A DNA stretch of 64,000 bases from Amycolatopsis japonica (GCF_000732925.1 NZ_CP008953.1:5146001-5210000), one strand, 5' to 3'. Positions 25,835-34,287 are shown, counted from the stretch's first letter. Notes: generated from the letters alone by a model not told the origin. Made by a program: numbers and translations.

Positions 25835-26737
25835 TCAGTTCTGCAGCGGGACCGCGTGCTCGACGAAGTTCTCCACGAACCGCTCGATCGGCTCCGGCCC
25901 GGCCGGGTACAGCACGAACTTGCTCAGCCCGGCATCGATGTGCTCGGCGATCAGGTCGCGGGCGGCGCTCCAGCCGTCCGCGATCAGCCGCGCCGGATCC
26001 GCGCCGGACCGTGCCGCGACCAAAGCGGCGAGCGCGTCCGGGATCCCGTCCTCGGCGACGAGGAGACTGATCCCGAAGTGGTCGGCCTCGACTTCCCGGT
26101 CCGCCTCGGCGGCGGCCTCCTGGATCGCCTCGCGGCCTGCCCGGGCCTCTTCCGGAGTGAGAAAACTGGCCAGCCAGCCGTCGGCGAGCCTGCCGACCCG
26201 CCGCAGCGCGCCGGGCGCCTTCCCGCCGAGCCAGAGGTCGAGCCGTTTGAGCGGGGTGAGGCCGAGCCCCTTCCCCTCGACGCGGAAGAACTCGCCATCG
26301 AAGGTCACTTCCTCCTGTTCCAGCAAGGCCCTGATCAGCCGCAACGACTCGTCGAACACCGCGGCGCGGCGGCCTTGCGGCACCGGGAACAAGGGCAGTT
26401 CCGCGTCGCGCGCGGGCTTGAGGCCGAAGACCGGAAGCACCCTTTTCGGCGCGAGCGCGGCGAGGGAGGCGAGTTGTTTGGCGACCAGCACCGGATCGCG
26501 GCCGGGCAGCACCATCACCCCGGTGCCGACCTTCAGTTTCGTGGTGCGGGCGAGCGCGTGCGTCAACCCGACGACCGGATCGATCCTGGGCGAGTACACC
26601 GCCTCGGGCAGCCAGAGCGAGTCGACACCCGCCCGCTCCAGCAGATCGACCGCGGCGCCGAACTCCTCGGGCGCCGTCCCGGTCCCCAGCCCCGCACCGA
26701 CCCTGATCTTCAGGTCCTCCGCCACATCCGCTCCCAT
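25835..26737 (-). CDS. LLM-class flavin/F420-dependent oxidoreductase
   Basis: A 300-residue luciferase-like TIM barrel protein. It shows VDSLWLPEAVYSPRIDPVVG, LKVGTGVMVLPGRDPVLVAK, LWLGGKAPGALRRVGRLADG and an FVLYPAGPEPIERFVENF end. In actinobacteria such proteins are usually F420-dependent; the sequence alone does not separate F420 from FMN. Start ATG 26737 (MGADVAEDLKIRVGAGLG) is preferred to the upstream ATG 26776, which would add 13 unrelated residues. Divergent from the thioesterase gene (127-base gap). Substrate unknown. Confidence 0.88.
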   Translation of the reverse strand: MGADVAEDLKIRVGAGLGTGTAPEEFGAAVDLLERAGVDSLWLPEAVYSPRIDPVVGLTHALARTTKLKVGTGVMVLPGRDPVLVAKQLASLAALAPKRVLPVFGLKPARDAELPLFPVPQGRRAAVFDESLRLIRALLEQEEVTFDGEFFRVEGKGLGLTPLKRLDLWLGGKAPGALRRVGRLADGWLASFLTPEEARAGREAIQEAAAEADREVEADHFGISLLVAEDGIPDALAALVAARSGADPARLIADGWSAARDLIAEHIDAGLSKFVLYPAGPEPIERFVENFVEHAVPLQN

Positions 26738-26864
26738 CCGCCGAGCCCCGGTGTCCAGTGTTCCCAGCGTGAACAACCCCGCACAAGCATGGACTCATTC
26801 CGCGATTCCCCCGTACATTCCAGTGTCGTGCGGGTCGTTCCCGCGCGGATTGGGGGATTTTCGA

Positions 26865-27611
26865 ATGGCAGGACAGGTTCTGAGCAGTTGGACGCGCTGC
26901 TTCCATCCGGCGCCGACGGCCGGGATGCGGCTCATCGCCTTCCCGCACGCCGGTGGGTCCGCCAGCGCGTACCGCTCGTTTTCGGCCGCTCTGTCACCCA
27001 CCGTCGAGGTGCACACCGCCCAGTACCCCGGACGGCAGGACCGGATGGGCGAGCCGGTCGTCGACGACCTGCATGTCCTCGCCGAGCAACTGGTGGACGT
27101 CGTCGCCGCGTTCCCGAAACCCTTCGCCCTCTTCGGCCACAGCATGGGCGCCATCGCCGCGTTCGAGGTCGCGCGGCGGCTCGAAGCGCGCGGCATCGTG
27201 CCGGCGGCGTTGTTCGTCTCGGCCCGCCGCGGCCCGGACATCCAGAAGGAGAACGCGCACCACCTCGCCGACGACGACACCTTCCTCAACGAGGTCAGCC
27301 GTCTCGGTGGCACGGACCCCACGATCTTCGACGACCCGGACATCCGCGCGCTCGCGTTGCCCGCGCTGCGCGGCGACTACAAGGCCGTCGAGACCTATCG
27401 GTACCGGCCCGGCCCCGACGTGAGCTGCCCGATCGTGGCGCTCGCGGGCGACGCCGACCCGGTCCTGGAAGTGCCGGACACCGAGAACTGGGCCGAACAC
27501 ACCAGCGGCTCCTTCGAGCTGGAAGTGTTCCCGGGCGGGCATTTCTTCCTCGACGACAACCTGGACGCCGTCGCCGCGCGCATTCTCGGCAAGCTGACCG
27601 TCAGTCCCTGA
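26865..27611 (+). CDS. Type II thioesterase (alpha/beta hydrolase)
   Basis: A 248-residue stand-alone thioesterase. It begins with the family pattern CFHPAPTAGMRLIAFPHAGG, has YPGRQDRMGEP, nucleophile motif GHSMGA (Ser near residue 94), DPVLEVP with the acid, and PGGHFFLDDN with the catalytic His near the C terminus. It removes aberrant acyl groups from carrier proteins of PKS or NRPS systems. Start ATG 26865 has GGGGGA seven bases upstream. No assembly-line gene adjoins it; the nearest is the Pfa-like synthase 20 kb away, so its partner is open. Its last 11 bases overlap the convergent LuxR-family gene. Confidence 0.92.
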   Translation: MAGQVLSSWTRCFHPAPTAGMRLIAFPHAGGSASAYRSFSAALSPTVEVHTAQYPGRQDRMGEPVVDDLHVLAEQLVDVVAAFPKPFALFGHSMGAIAAFEVARRLEARGIVPAALFVSARRGPDIQKENAHHLADDDTFLNEVSRLGGTDPTIFDDPDIRALALPALRGDYKAVETYRYRPGPDVSCPIVALAGDADPVLEVPDTENWAEHTSGSFELEVFPGGHFFLDDNLDAVAARILGKLTVSP

Positions 27612-30312
27612 GACCTTCCCTGCTCGCCCACGCGACGACCTCGGTCCGGTTCGCCAGACCCAGTTTCGCCAGGATGCTCCGGACGTGGCTTTCCACCGTA
27701 CGTTCGGAAAGCACCAGTTTCTCGGCGATCCGGCGGTTGCTCAGCGCGTCGGCGAGCAGGGCGACGATCTCGCGTTCCCGCCCGGTGAGCGGGTCCGCGG
27801 CGCGGCGTTCGGCGCGGACCCGCTCGAGCAATGCCGCGGCCCGCGTGAGCGGTCCCGGCATGGCCAGCCGCCGGAACTCGTCGAGGGCGTCGCGCGCGAT
27901 CCCTTGCGCACGAACGAAATCGCCCCTGGCGACGAGGACTTCGGCGAGCAGCAACCGTGCCTGAGCAACACCGGGCCGCGCGCCGATGCCTTCGTTGATC
28001 GCGATGACCTGCTCGAACAGCCTCGCCGCCTCGTCGTGGCGGCCCAGTAAGGCGTTGAGCCGGGCGGGGTGCTCCAGGCTCGATCCGGTACAGAACACAC
28101 CCGCGCCACCGGACACGGTCGGCCGCACCTCTTCGAGGCGCCCCAACAGGTATTCCGCCATCTCGACGTCTCGAAAGGCCTCGACCAGCGGCACGAGATT
28201 GGGCAGCGCGCCGGTGGCGTGCAGCGCGAACTCCGGACTCCGCACCAGCGGGACCAGCTGTTCGTACCGGACCCTCGCCTCGTCGAGGTCGCCCGCGAGC
28301 AGGCTCAGCAACGGGCGTGAGACCAAGGTGACCGGCAGATGCGGCGCCCGGTCCAGCAGACCCGCGTAGCCCTTTCGCAGGTCACCGGGATCACCTGTGA
28401 GCAGCACGAGCTGGGTGCGGAACGCGTAGGACATCCCTTTCGCGGAGAAGTCGTCCGCGAGTTCGGTGTCCGCCAGTTCCTCCGCCGCGAGATCGAGCTC
28501 GCGCGCCTCGGCCAGGTCTCCGCGCAACGCCAGCACCGAACTGCGCAGCCGCAGGTCGTGCCAGCGCACCAGCGGCAGCCTCGTCAGCCGCGCCAGCGTG
28601 GTCACCGCGACGAGTTCGTCGTCGACGAGCGCCATCCGCCCGTCCGCCAAGGCCGCGTCGATCCGCCATTTGTGGCCCCACAAGGAAACCAGAGGCTGCC
28701 GGGTACGCGAGCCCAGGTCGGCCGCCAGCGCGCCGAGCCGCAGCCGTTCGGACAGCGGCAGCTTGTCCGGAGCGACCTTCATCCGGGCTCGGACGGCGTC
28801 GACCAGCGCCTCCGGATCGCCCGCTTCGTCGGCGAGCGCGAAGGCTTCGTCGGCGAGCTTTTCCGCATCGGCGAACCGGCCGTAATCGGCTTCCACCGAG
28901 GCGCTGTGCGCCAGCAGGCGTGCCCGCGTCGTCCGGTCGACCCCTTCGGCCGCGAGCGCGCGGACGGCGAGGTCGCGAATACCGGGCAGAAGATCCGGCG
29001 CCGCGACGTCGCGGACCACCAGCGCCGCGCGGGCGATCAGCCCGGCGTCGGCGGCGAGCCGGGCATGGTCGAGACTTCGCGCGAACCTGCCCGTCCGGTA
29101 TTCGGCGACGGCGAGGTCGAGCAGCAGCCCGGCACGGTCCACTTCGGACAGTCCGGCCTTCGCGCGGGCGTCGAGCGCCATCGCGAGGAAACGCGCCGCT
29201 TCGTCGAAGGCCAGTGCCCGGTTCGCTTCCGCGGCCGCGAGCGCCGCCCACTCCGCCGTCTTCGCCGGCGCGGTCGCCGAACGCAGCCAATGCCCGGCGA
29301 CCGTCCCGGCGAGCGAGGGTTCATGCCGGGCGTGTCCTTCGAGCGCGGCCGCGGCGCGACCGTGCGACGTTTCCCGTTCGGCTTGGCCGAGATCCGCGTA
29401 GATCCCGTCGCGGACGACGGCGTGCGCGAACCGGCCGGAACCCAGCACCCCGGCCTTTTCGGCCTGATCGAGCCCATCGGCGACCTCGCCGGCCGACAGG
29501 CCGGACACCTCCGCGAGCAAGGCGGCGTCGACGTCCTCGCCGAGCACCGCCGCGATGGCGAGCAGCCGCCGTACTTCCGGCTCGAGGGAGGCCACCGCGG
29601 TCCGCACGAGGTGGCCGAGTTCCGCTCCACCGGCCGAACGCGCGATCGCGCCGAGATAGAGCGGATTCCCGCCGGAGCGGCGATAGGCCTCGCGTACGTC
29701 CTCTTCGGTCAGTCCGGTGAGCAGCGCCCGCGCGTCGGACTCGGCCAAGGGCGGCAGCGTGATGCTCCGCGCGCCAGGACGGCGGAGGAGATCCGGCAGG
29801 GCCGCGTCCAGCGCGGGAGTGTGCCCGGTGTCCCGGTGCGTCGCGACCACGGCCAGCTTCGAGCGCCGTAACTCCCCCGCCAGATGGCGCAACAGCCGCA
29901 ACGACGCCTCATCGGCCCAGTGCAGATCTTCGAGGACGACGACCAGGCCCGCCGGTTCCGCCGCGGCCACCAGCGCGTCCGCCGCGGCGGCCACCAGCCG
30001 GAACCGCGCCGCCTGGACGTCGCCGGCGCCCTCGGTCTCGGCGAAAGCGGTCTTCACGGCCGAATCGACCGACGGCAGCGCCTCGCCGACGCGGCGCCAC
30101 GGCCACAGCGGCGGCGCACCCGGATCGTCGGCGCACCGGCCCCACACGACGCCGGACGCGGCGGCCGTCGCCTCCTCGACCAGCCGGGTCTTGCCGATCC
30201 CGGGTGGACCGGAGACGAGCACGAGCCCACCCGAGCCCGCGGCGGCGTCGGCGAGTCTGCCGCGCAGGCTCGCCAGTTCGCCCTCCCGGCCCACGAACGG
30301 TTCCCGGTTCAC
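27601..30312 (-). CDS. LuxR-family ATPase regulator (LAL type)
   Basis: A 903-residue regulator. The N-terminal AAA-like ATPase has Walker A SGPPGIGKTRLVEEA and Walker B VVVLEDLHWADEASLRLL. The middle (about 300-820) is a long array of helical TPR-like repeats. The C-terminal 65 residues form a LuxR HTH (LTGREREIVALLADALSNRR, then LSERTVESHVRSILAKLGLANRT). Such LALs activate sugar-use or antibiotic genes. Start GTG 30312 (NREPFVGREGELASLRGRL) opens directly on the ATPase; no good ribosome site is visible and starts up to 30426 are possible. It is divergent from an operon with a YceI gene. Confidence 0.9.
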   Translation of the reverse strand: MNREPFVGREGELASLRGRLADAAAGSGGLVLVSGPPGIGKTRLVEEATAAASGVVWGRCADDPGAPPLWPWRRVGEALPSVDSAVKTAFAETEGAGDVQAARFRLVAAAADALVAAAEPAGLVVVLEDLHWADEASLRLLRHLAGELRRSKLAVVATHRDTGHTPALDAALPDLLRRPGARSITLPPLAESDARALLTGLTEEDVREAYRRSGGNPLYLGAIARSAGGAELGHLVRTAVASLEPEVRRLLAIAAVLGEDVDAALLAEVSGLSAGEVADGLDQAEKAGVLGSGRFAHAVVRDGIYADLGQAERETSHGRAAAALEGHARHEPSLAGTVAGHWLRSATAPAKTAEWAALAAAEANRALAFDEAARFLAMALDARAKAGLSEVDRAGLLLDLAVAEYRTGRFARSLDHARLAADAGLIARAALVVRDVAAPDLLPGIRDLAVRALAAEGVDRTTRARLLAHSASVEADYGRFADAEKLADEAFALADEAGDPEALVDAVRARMKVAPDKLPLSERLRLGALAADLGSRTRQPLVSLWGHKWRIDAALADGRMALVDDELVAVTTLARLTRLPLVRWHDLRLRSSVLALRGDLAEARELDLAAEELADTELADDFSAKGMSYAFRTQLVLLTGDPGDLRKGYAGLLDRAPHLPVTLVSRPLLSLLAGDLDEARVRYEQLVPLVRSPEFALHATGALPNLVPLVEAFRDVEMAEYLLGRLEEVRPTVSGGAGVFCTGSSLEHPARLNALLGRHDEAARLFEQVIAINEGIGARPGVAQARLLLAEVLVARGDFVRAQGIARDALDEFRRLAMPGPLTRAAALLERVRAERRAADPLTGREREIVALLADALSNRRIAEKLVLSERTVESHVRSILAKLGLANRTEVVAWASREGLRD

Positions 30313-30424
30313 GCAAGGAGTATCGCTCTCCGGGCCCGATTCCGTACCGCCCTGCGTACTGGCACTGATGTCCGGCGGCCGCCGGGAGCGCAGAGTCGGC
30401 ACGTCCGACGGGAAAGGAAAGCCC

Positions 30425-31021
30425 ATGTACGCCACCGTCCACCAGTTCCGGCGTTCGCACGCCGACGAGTCCGCGGGCTGGGGCCACGCCCTCGCCGCCG
30501 AACTCCATCCCGGCACCGGGTCGCCGGGCACCTGCACCCTCGCCCAGGTCGGCGGCCTGACCGGACTCGTCGTCGCGTTGTGGCGCGACCGCGGGTCAGC
30601 GCTCGCCGCCGCCGACCGCCGTGCCGCCCATGTCTTCGACGCCCGTGTCTACGCGGTCGCCGACGTCGAAGGCGGCGCGGCCGAGCCCAGGATCGCGCAG
30701 GCGACCTGGTTCGACCGGCCGCTCACCCAGGAACAGGCCGACGCCGCCGAGTTCGGCGGACGCGAGCGGATCTGGCCCGCCGTGCGGGGGCTCGACGGGG
30801 TCGGCGGCTTCTACGTCCTGACCGCCGAAGACCGGTCCAGCCTCATTCTCGGCTTCACCGAGTCGATCGAGGCGATGGAGGCGGTCCAGAAGACGATCAT
30901 GGCGACGGAGTTGCTGCCCGGCGAGGATCCCGCGCTGCTGCCGGGCCCGGACCGGGTCGACGTCCACCGCGTGCTCCACACGTCACTGCCCTCGCTCGGC
31001 CTGGTGGGTGAGCCGCGATGA
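30425..31021 (+). CDS. Hypothetical protein with likely dimeric alpha/beta-barrel repeats (198 aa)
   Basis: A 198-residue soluble protein I do not recognise by name. It appears to have two related halves, each ending in an antibiotic-monooxygenase-like strand-helix pattern: GLTGLVVALWRDRGSALAAA in the first, GVGGFYVLTAEDRSSLILGF followed by a helix in the second. It may therefore fold as a ferredoxin-like barrel, possibly heme- or small-molecule-binding; this is weak. Start ATG 30425. Its TGA overlaps the ATG of the YceI gene (ATGA), so both proteins are made together. It is divergent from the LAL regulator, which may control it. Confidence 0.7.
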   Translation: MYATVHQFRRSHADESAGWGHALAAELHPGTGSPGTCTLAQVGGLTGLVVALWRDRGSALAAADRRAAHVFDARVYAVADVEGGAAEPRIAQATWFDRPLTQEQADAAEFGGRERIWPAVRGLDGVGGFYVLTAEDRSSLILGFTESIEAMEAVQKTIMATELLPGEDPALLPGPDRVDVHRVLHTSLPSLGLVGEPR

Positions 31022-31527
31022 CCGCCGGGACGTCCGCGCGGGTCGGCACCTGGACGGTGCTCGCCGACCGGACCTCGGCCACGTTCACCGTCCGGAACTT
31101 CGGGTTCCGCGTGGTCCACGGCTCGATCCCGGTCAGCCTGGGCTCGGTGCGGGTCTCCGCCGACGGCGTCGTCGTCGAAGCGGCACTGGACCTCGACAAG
31201 ATCGACACCGGCAACGCCAAACGCGATGCCGACCTGCGTAAACCCGGTCTGCTGGCGATCGACGCTCAGCCTGTGCTGACCTTCGCGGCGGACCGGGCCG
31301 ACGAGGGCCCGGACGGATGGACGGTCGAGGGCACGCTCGGCGCGCGCGGCGAGTCCTGCCCCCTCACGGTGACCGCGACCGGGCCGGAGGACAACGGCGA
31401 CGGCACCTGGCGGGTGCTCGCCGGTGCCGTCTTCGACCGGCGGGCGATCGGTCTCCGCGCGCCGAGATTCCTGATCGGCCGGGAGATCACGATCGCGCTC
31501 GACGTGGTCCTCGCCCCACCTGGGTGA
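31018..31527 (+). CDS. YceI family protein
   Basis: A 169-residue YceI lipocalin-like barrel. It starts with GTWTVLADRTSATFTVRNFG, has the conserved KIDTGNAKRDADLRKPGLL and ends with FLIGREITIALDVVL. Family members bind polyisoprenoid or other long lipids in the barrel core. There is no signal peptide, so it acts in the cytosol, as is common in actinobacteria. Start ATG 31018 overlaps the previous gene's stop. Its stop (31525-31527) abuts the stop of the convergent 143-residue gene, with no spacer. Confidence 0.92.
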   Translation: MTAGTSARVGTWTVLADRTSATFTVRNFGFRVVHGSIPVSLGSVRVSADGVVVEAALDLDKIDTGNAKRDADLRKPGLLAIDAQPVLTFAADRADEGPDGWTVEGTLGARGESCPLTVTATGPEDNGDGTWRVLAGAVFDRRAIGLRAPRFLIGREITIALDVVLAPPG

Positions 31528-31959
31528 TCAGGCCCAGGCGGCGAGCTCCTTGGCGAGCGACGAAGGTCCGGCGGCGGTGCGCAACGCCGGCGGACCGGGC
31601 CAGCAGTCCTGGTGGTCGCCGGTCCGCAGGGTCTCGGCGAACCTGGCGACCAGACGCGGATGCGACGCCACCGTGCGGCCGCCGAGATAGGCGACGACGA
31701 CGTGGTGATCGTCGTCCGAATGCGTCGCCACGGCTGCCGACCAGCCGTGCTCCTCGTGCCACATCAGGTCGACGTCGCGCTCGGGGAAGCCGGGGAGGCG
31801 CCAGTTGAGCCTCAGCTGGGCGGTGACCGGACCGGTGAGGTCGACCGTGCCCGAATCCCGCCGTATCCCCAGTGCCGCGGCCACGTCCTCCAGGTAGGCG
31901 TTCAGCCTGGTCATGAGCTCCAGACCTGCTTCCGTGGGCGCGGGGGTCGAGGTGGTCAC
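31528..31959 (-). CDS. DUF6292-like small protein
   Basis: A 143-residue soluble protein. The pattern EAGLELMTRLNAYLEDVAAA, then VDLMWHEEHGWSAAV, then VVAYLGGRTVASHPRLVARF resembles the DUF6292 group common in Pseudonocardiales, where a D-W-GW core and a YLGG-P-VA segment are conserved. The name is from memory of the family. Role unknown; such proteins are sometimes near regulators. ATG 31959. Convergent with yceI. Confidence 0.7.
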   Translation of the reverse strand: MTTSTPAPTEAGLELMTRLNAYLEDVAAALGIRRDSGTVDLTGPVTAQLRLNWRLPGFPERDVDLMWHEEHGWSAAVATHSDDDHHVVVAYLGGRTVASHPRLVARFAETLRTGDHQDCWPGPPALRTAAGPSSLAKELAAWA

Positions 31960-32059
31960 GGTCCCTCATCTTCCTGTCACTTTGACTTGGCGTGACGGGA
32001 ATTACCCACCCCGGAGCGGCTTCACACCCTCATTTCGTCACACCCCGGTTTCGGTTCGC

Positions 32060-32503
32060 TCAAGCAGTGGCCTCGATGACGCGGGTGAGGGCCTTGTGCA
32101 GCGCCTCCAGCTCGGAGACCTCCATGCCGAGCTTCTCCACGACGCGATACGGGATCTTCTCCGCCTCCGCGCGCAACGCGCGACCGGATTCCGTCAGCTC
32201 GACGGTGAGCAGCCGCTCGTCCTCGGAACTGCGCCGGCGAGTGACGTAACCGATCGTCTCCAGCCGTTTGAGCAGCGGTGACAGCGTCGCGGGTTCGGCG
32301 CGCAGGGCGATGCTCAGGTCCTTGACCGCCTGCGGGCCCCGCTCCCAGAGCGCCAGCATGACGAGGTACTGCGGATGGGTGAGCCCATGGGGTTCCAGCA
32401 GCGGACGGTAGATGGCGATGACGCTGCGCGACGCGACCGACAGCGCGAAACACACCTGACGCTCCAAGGCGAGCGGATCCTCGCCCAGATCGATCGACTT
32501 CAT
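32060..32503 (-). CDS. MarR-family regulator, OhrR-like
   Basis: A 147-residue winged-helix repressor. The HTH lies at residues 55-100 (AVKDLSIALRAEPATLSPLL), and the wing reads YVTRRRSSEDERLLTV. Near the N terminus, RQVCFALS places a single Cys exactly where OhrR proteins have their peroxide-sensing Cys (QLCFALY). It may therefore sense organic peroxides or another thiol stress. Start ATG 32503 has GGAGGG nine bases upstream. Two adjacent palindromes between it and the divergent DUF5313 gene are its likely operators, so that gene is the probable target; no ohr gene is present. Confidence 0.88.
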   Translation of the reverse strand: MKSIDLGEDPLALERQVCFALSVASRSVIAIYRPLLEPHGLTHPQYLVMLALWERGPQAVKDLSIALRAEPATLSPLLKRLETIGYVTRRRSSEDERLLTVELTESGRALRAEAEKIPYRVVEKLGMEVSELEALHKALTRVIEATA

Positions 32504-32530
32504 CTGGCGCCCTCCGAGTTCATGCCGCCG

Positions 32531-32579
32531 ATCCTAGCGGTGACGCTAATATTTAGCGTACTAATGATTAGTGTACTGT
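32531..32579. promoter_or_regulatory. Divergent promoters and double palindromic MarR-type operator
   Basis: ACGCTAATATTTAGCGT (32543-32559) and ACTAATGATTAGT (32560-32572) are back-to-back palindromes. On the minus strand TAGGAT (32536-32531) is a -10 for the MarR gene. On the plus strand TACTGT (32574-32579) is a -10 for the DUF5313 gene. Binding at either palindrome would block one or both promoters. Confidence 0.65.
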
Positions 32580-32606
32580 GATGGTATCGAAGGAAGGAGT
32601 CGCCCG

Positions 32607-33005
32607 ATGCCCCGCAAGCGCCCGGACGTGTTCCGCTGGCTTTGGTACTCACTCGGCGGCAGGCTGCCCGAGCGCTACCACGAGTGGATCCTCCACGACG
32701 CGACCACCGGAAGCTGGCGCTGGCGGCACGTCGCCCGCAGCACGGTGATGATCGCCCCGCTCTGCGCGGTGTGGCTGCTCCTGCCCGGCCCGCTCACCCT
32801 GCGGCTGGCGATCGTGCTGATGGCCGCGCTCGTGGCGTACTTCTACTCGATGGCCTACATGGAGGAGAGCATCGAGCACCGGCTCGCCAAGAACGGCTTC
32901 CCGCCGGGCATCGGGCGCCAGACCCGCGCGGAGGCCGCTGCGGTCGCGGAGGCCGAGGTGACCGAGCGGTACCTCGCGCGGTACCGGGACCAGCCGAACT
33001 CCTGA
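32607..33005 (+). CDS. DUF5313 membrane protein
   Basis: A 132-residue protein with two membrane helices (about residues 48-65 and 68-85). The family pattern is WLWYSLGGRLPERYHEWILH, followed by a WRWRHVARS turn and a charged C-terminal tail. DUF5313 is an actinobacterial family of unknown role. Start ATG 32607 has AAGGAGT nine bases upstream; the frame extends upstream but only through promoter sequence. Its divergence from an OhrR-like repressor across a double operator suggests it is induced by the signal that repressor senses. Confidence 0.85.
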   Translation: MPRKRPDVFRWLWYSLGGRLPERYHEWILHDATTGSWRWRHVARSTVMIAPLCAVWLLLPGPLTLRLAIVLMAALVAYFYSMAYMEESIEHRLAKNGFPPGIGRQTRAEAAAVAEAEVTERYLARYRDQPNS

Positions 33006-33031
33006 CGCTCTTCGGCTCCGCCACCAAAGAT

Positions 33032-33086
33032 GTCGCGAAAGCCACTTTCGGGACATCAGACGTCGCGAAAGTGGCTTTCGCGACAC
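33032..33086. repeat. 55-bp palindromic repeat B, left copy
   Basis: Imperfect palindrome with 20-base arms (core CGAAAGCCACTTTCG). It is 54/55 identical, in inverted orientation, to the copy at 34168-34222, and the two flank the AbiEi-like gene. It also lies just after the DUF5313 gene and could terminate it. Confidence 0.8.
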
Positions 33087-33110
33087 TGAAGAGACGTGGT
33101 TCCTGTCCGA

Positions 33111-34052
33111 TCAGGCGGCGCGACGCATACGGGCCTCGGCGGCACGGTACGCGGCCACGAGTTCCGCGGCGACACGCTTGGGCTCCGTTCGCAAGCGACT
33201 GGGCAAGGTCTGAAGAACCACGATGCCGGCGGCCGCGTACCTGGCGTCTCTCGCCACCGTCGCGGCGTACTGCTGCTTGCCGAAATGGAAGTCGTACGAA
33301 TCGATCTCCCAAGCCAGACCCGCCGCCACGAAGTAGCCATCGGCGGTCGCGATGTATTCGCCGTTCTCGTCGCGCAATTCGTGATTCCACAAGGGTTCCG
33401 GCAAGCCGGTCAGCCGCCACACCTTCATCGCGTCGACCTCCGCCGCCGACCGTGCTCCGTCGGCGATCCGATGCAGCGCCTCGCGCGGGATCGCCGTGCC
33501 GCGGCTGCTCCCGGCGTCGAGTTCGGCGAACAGCTCCGCGAGGCTCACACCCCGCTGCACCGCCTCGGCCAGCAGAGCGGACACCTCTCGCCTCGAGCCG
33601 AGCCGACGGCATTCGTCGAGGACCGCCCTGCTCAACGGCGCCAGCGGTACTCCGTCGATCGTGATCGCCTGCGGTAGCCGAGTCGTTCGTTCGATGATCA
33701 CGTGCCCCGAACTGCCTACCTTGTGTTCGAGTGGCACCAGGAGATGAACGCGGAAAGCGCCGTCCGGCAGCATTTTCAGCCCGTGCCGACGACACGAGGC
33801 AGCTCCGGTCACCACGGCATCCGGTCCGGCATACAGCAGGGCCGCCTCGACCAGCTGGCGTCGGGTCGGCTCGCCGGAATTCAGCATCAAGACTCCCGGC
33901 AGCAGCCGACGCCACTGCTTTCCCGGACGGCACCGGCGATAACACGTCCTCGACGGAACGCCGAGTTCCGTCAACCGGGCGACGGTGATCACGCCCCCAC
34001 GGCTGTGCTGGTAGAGCCCCTCGGGATCACGAGCCCAATCTCCGGATTTCAC
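33111..34052 (-). CDS. AbiEi-like antitoxin / DUF559-like nuclease-fold protein
   Basis: A 313-residue protein. Residues 10-60 form an AbiEi-type winged helix (GGVITVARLTELGVPSRTCY, then RRLLPGVLML). Residues 60-200 match the AbiEi middle domain (VVTGAASCRRHGLKMLP, LAPLSRAVLDECRRL). The C-terminal 100 residues (WEIDSYDFHFGKQQY, RDARYAAAGIVVLQTLPSRL) look like a DUF559/Vsr-type nuclease fold. Such fusions are common singletons in Amycolatopsis-type genomes; no AbiEii toxin gene is next to it. Start GTG 34052 is uncertain, since GAGG is too close. It is bracketed by inverted 55-bp repeats. Confidence 0.75.
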   Translation of the reverse strand: MKSGDWARDPEGLYQHSRGGVITVARLTELGVPSRTCYRRCRPGKQWRRLLPGVLMLNSGEPTRRQLVEAALLYAGPDAVVTGAASCRRHGLKMLPDGAFRVHLLVPLEHKVGSSGHVIIERTTRLPQAITIDGVPLAPLSRAVLDECRRLGSRREVSALLAEAVQRGVSLAELFAELDAGSSRGTAIPREALHRIADGARSAAEVDAMKVWRLTGLPEPLWNHELRDENGEYIATADGYFVAAGLAWEIDSYDFHFGKQQYAATVARDARYAAAGIVVLQTLPSRLRTEPKRVAAELVAAYRAAEARMRRAA

Positions 34053-34104
34053 CTCATGATCGTCGGCTCCCCACTCCTCGGTCGCCAGTACCTTTCGCCT
34101 GCCC

Positions 34105-34141
34105 TGTGGACAACTCGCCACACCAGCCCCACTGTGGACAA
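34105..34141. promoter_or_regulatory. Pair of DnaA-box matches
   Basis: TGTGGACAA occurs at 34105-34113 and again at 34133-34141, same strand, 28 bases apart. Each is a perfect reverse complement of the actinobacterial DnaA box TTGTCCACA. They lie in the gap upstream of the AbiEi-like gene. The second overlaps the CCACTGTGG motif noted elsewhere. Confidence 0.45.
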
Positions 34142-34167
34142 GTCCTGCGGCGTCGACGACCCCGCGG

Positions 34168-34222
34168 TGTCGCGAAAGCCACTTTCGCGACGTCTGATGT
34201 CCCGAAAGTGGCTTTCGCAACA
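34168..34222. repeat. 55-bp palindromic repeat B, right copy (inverted)
   Basis: Reverse complement of the copy at 33032-33086, with a single base change (CGCAACA for CGCGACA). It lies between the AbiEi-like gene and the pseudouridine synthase gene. Confidence 0.8.
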
Positions 34223-34273
34223 TGGGAGCACCGCGGGAGACCACGGGCAGCCGCCCCCGACCAGGAGCGCGGC

Positions 34274-34279
34274 TAGAGT
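34274..34279 (+). promoter_or_regulatory. -10 element for leaderless pseudouridine synthase gene
   Basis: TAGAGT lies eight bases before ATG 34288, the position expected for a leaderless actinobacterial transcript; no ribosome site is present. Confidence 0.5.
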
Positions 34280-34287
34280 GCGCGGTG

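Noticed and set aside
26865..27611. Type II thioesterase as part of a local PKS or NRPS cluster
   Set aside because: Neighbours are an LLM oxidoreductase and a LAL regulator; no carrier-protein gene is within 20 kb, so a cluster cannot be claimed.
33111..34052. Complete AbiE toxin-antitoxin system
   Set aside because: No AbiEii nucleotidyltransferase toxin gene lies on either side; only the AbiEi-like protein is present.
34081..34260. Chromosomal or plasmid replication origin
   Set aside because: Only two DnaA-box matches, no AT-rich unwinding region and no replication genes nearby.
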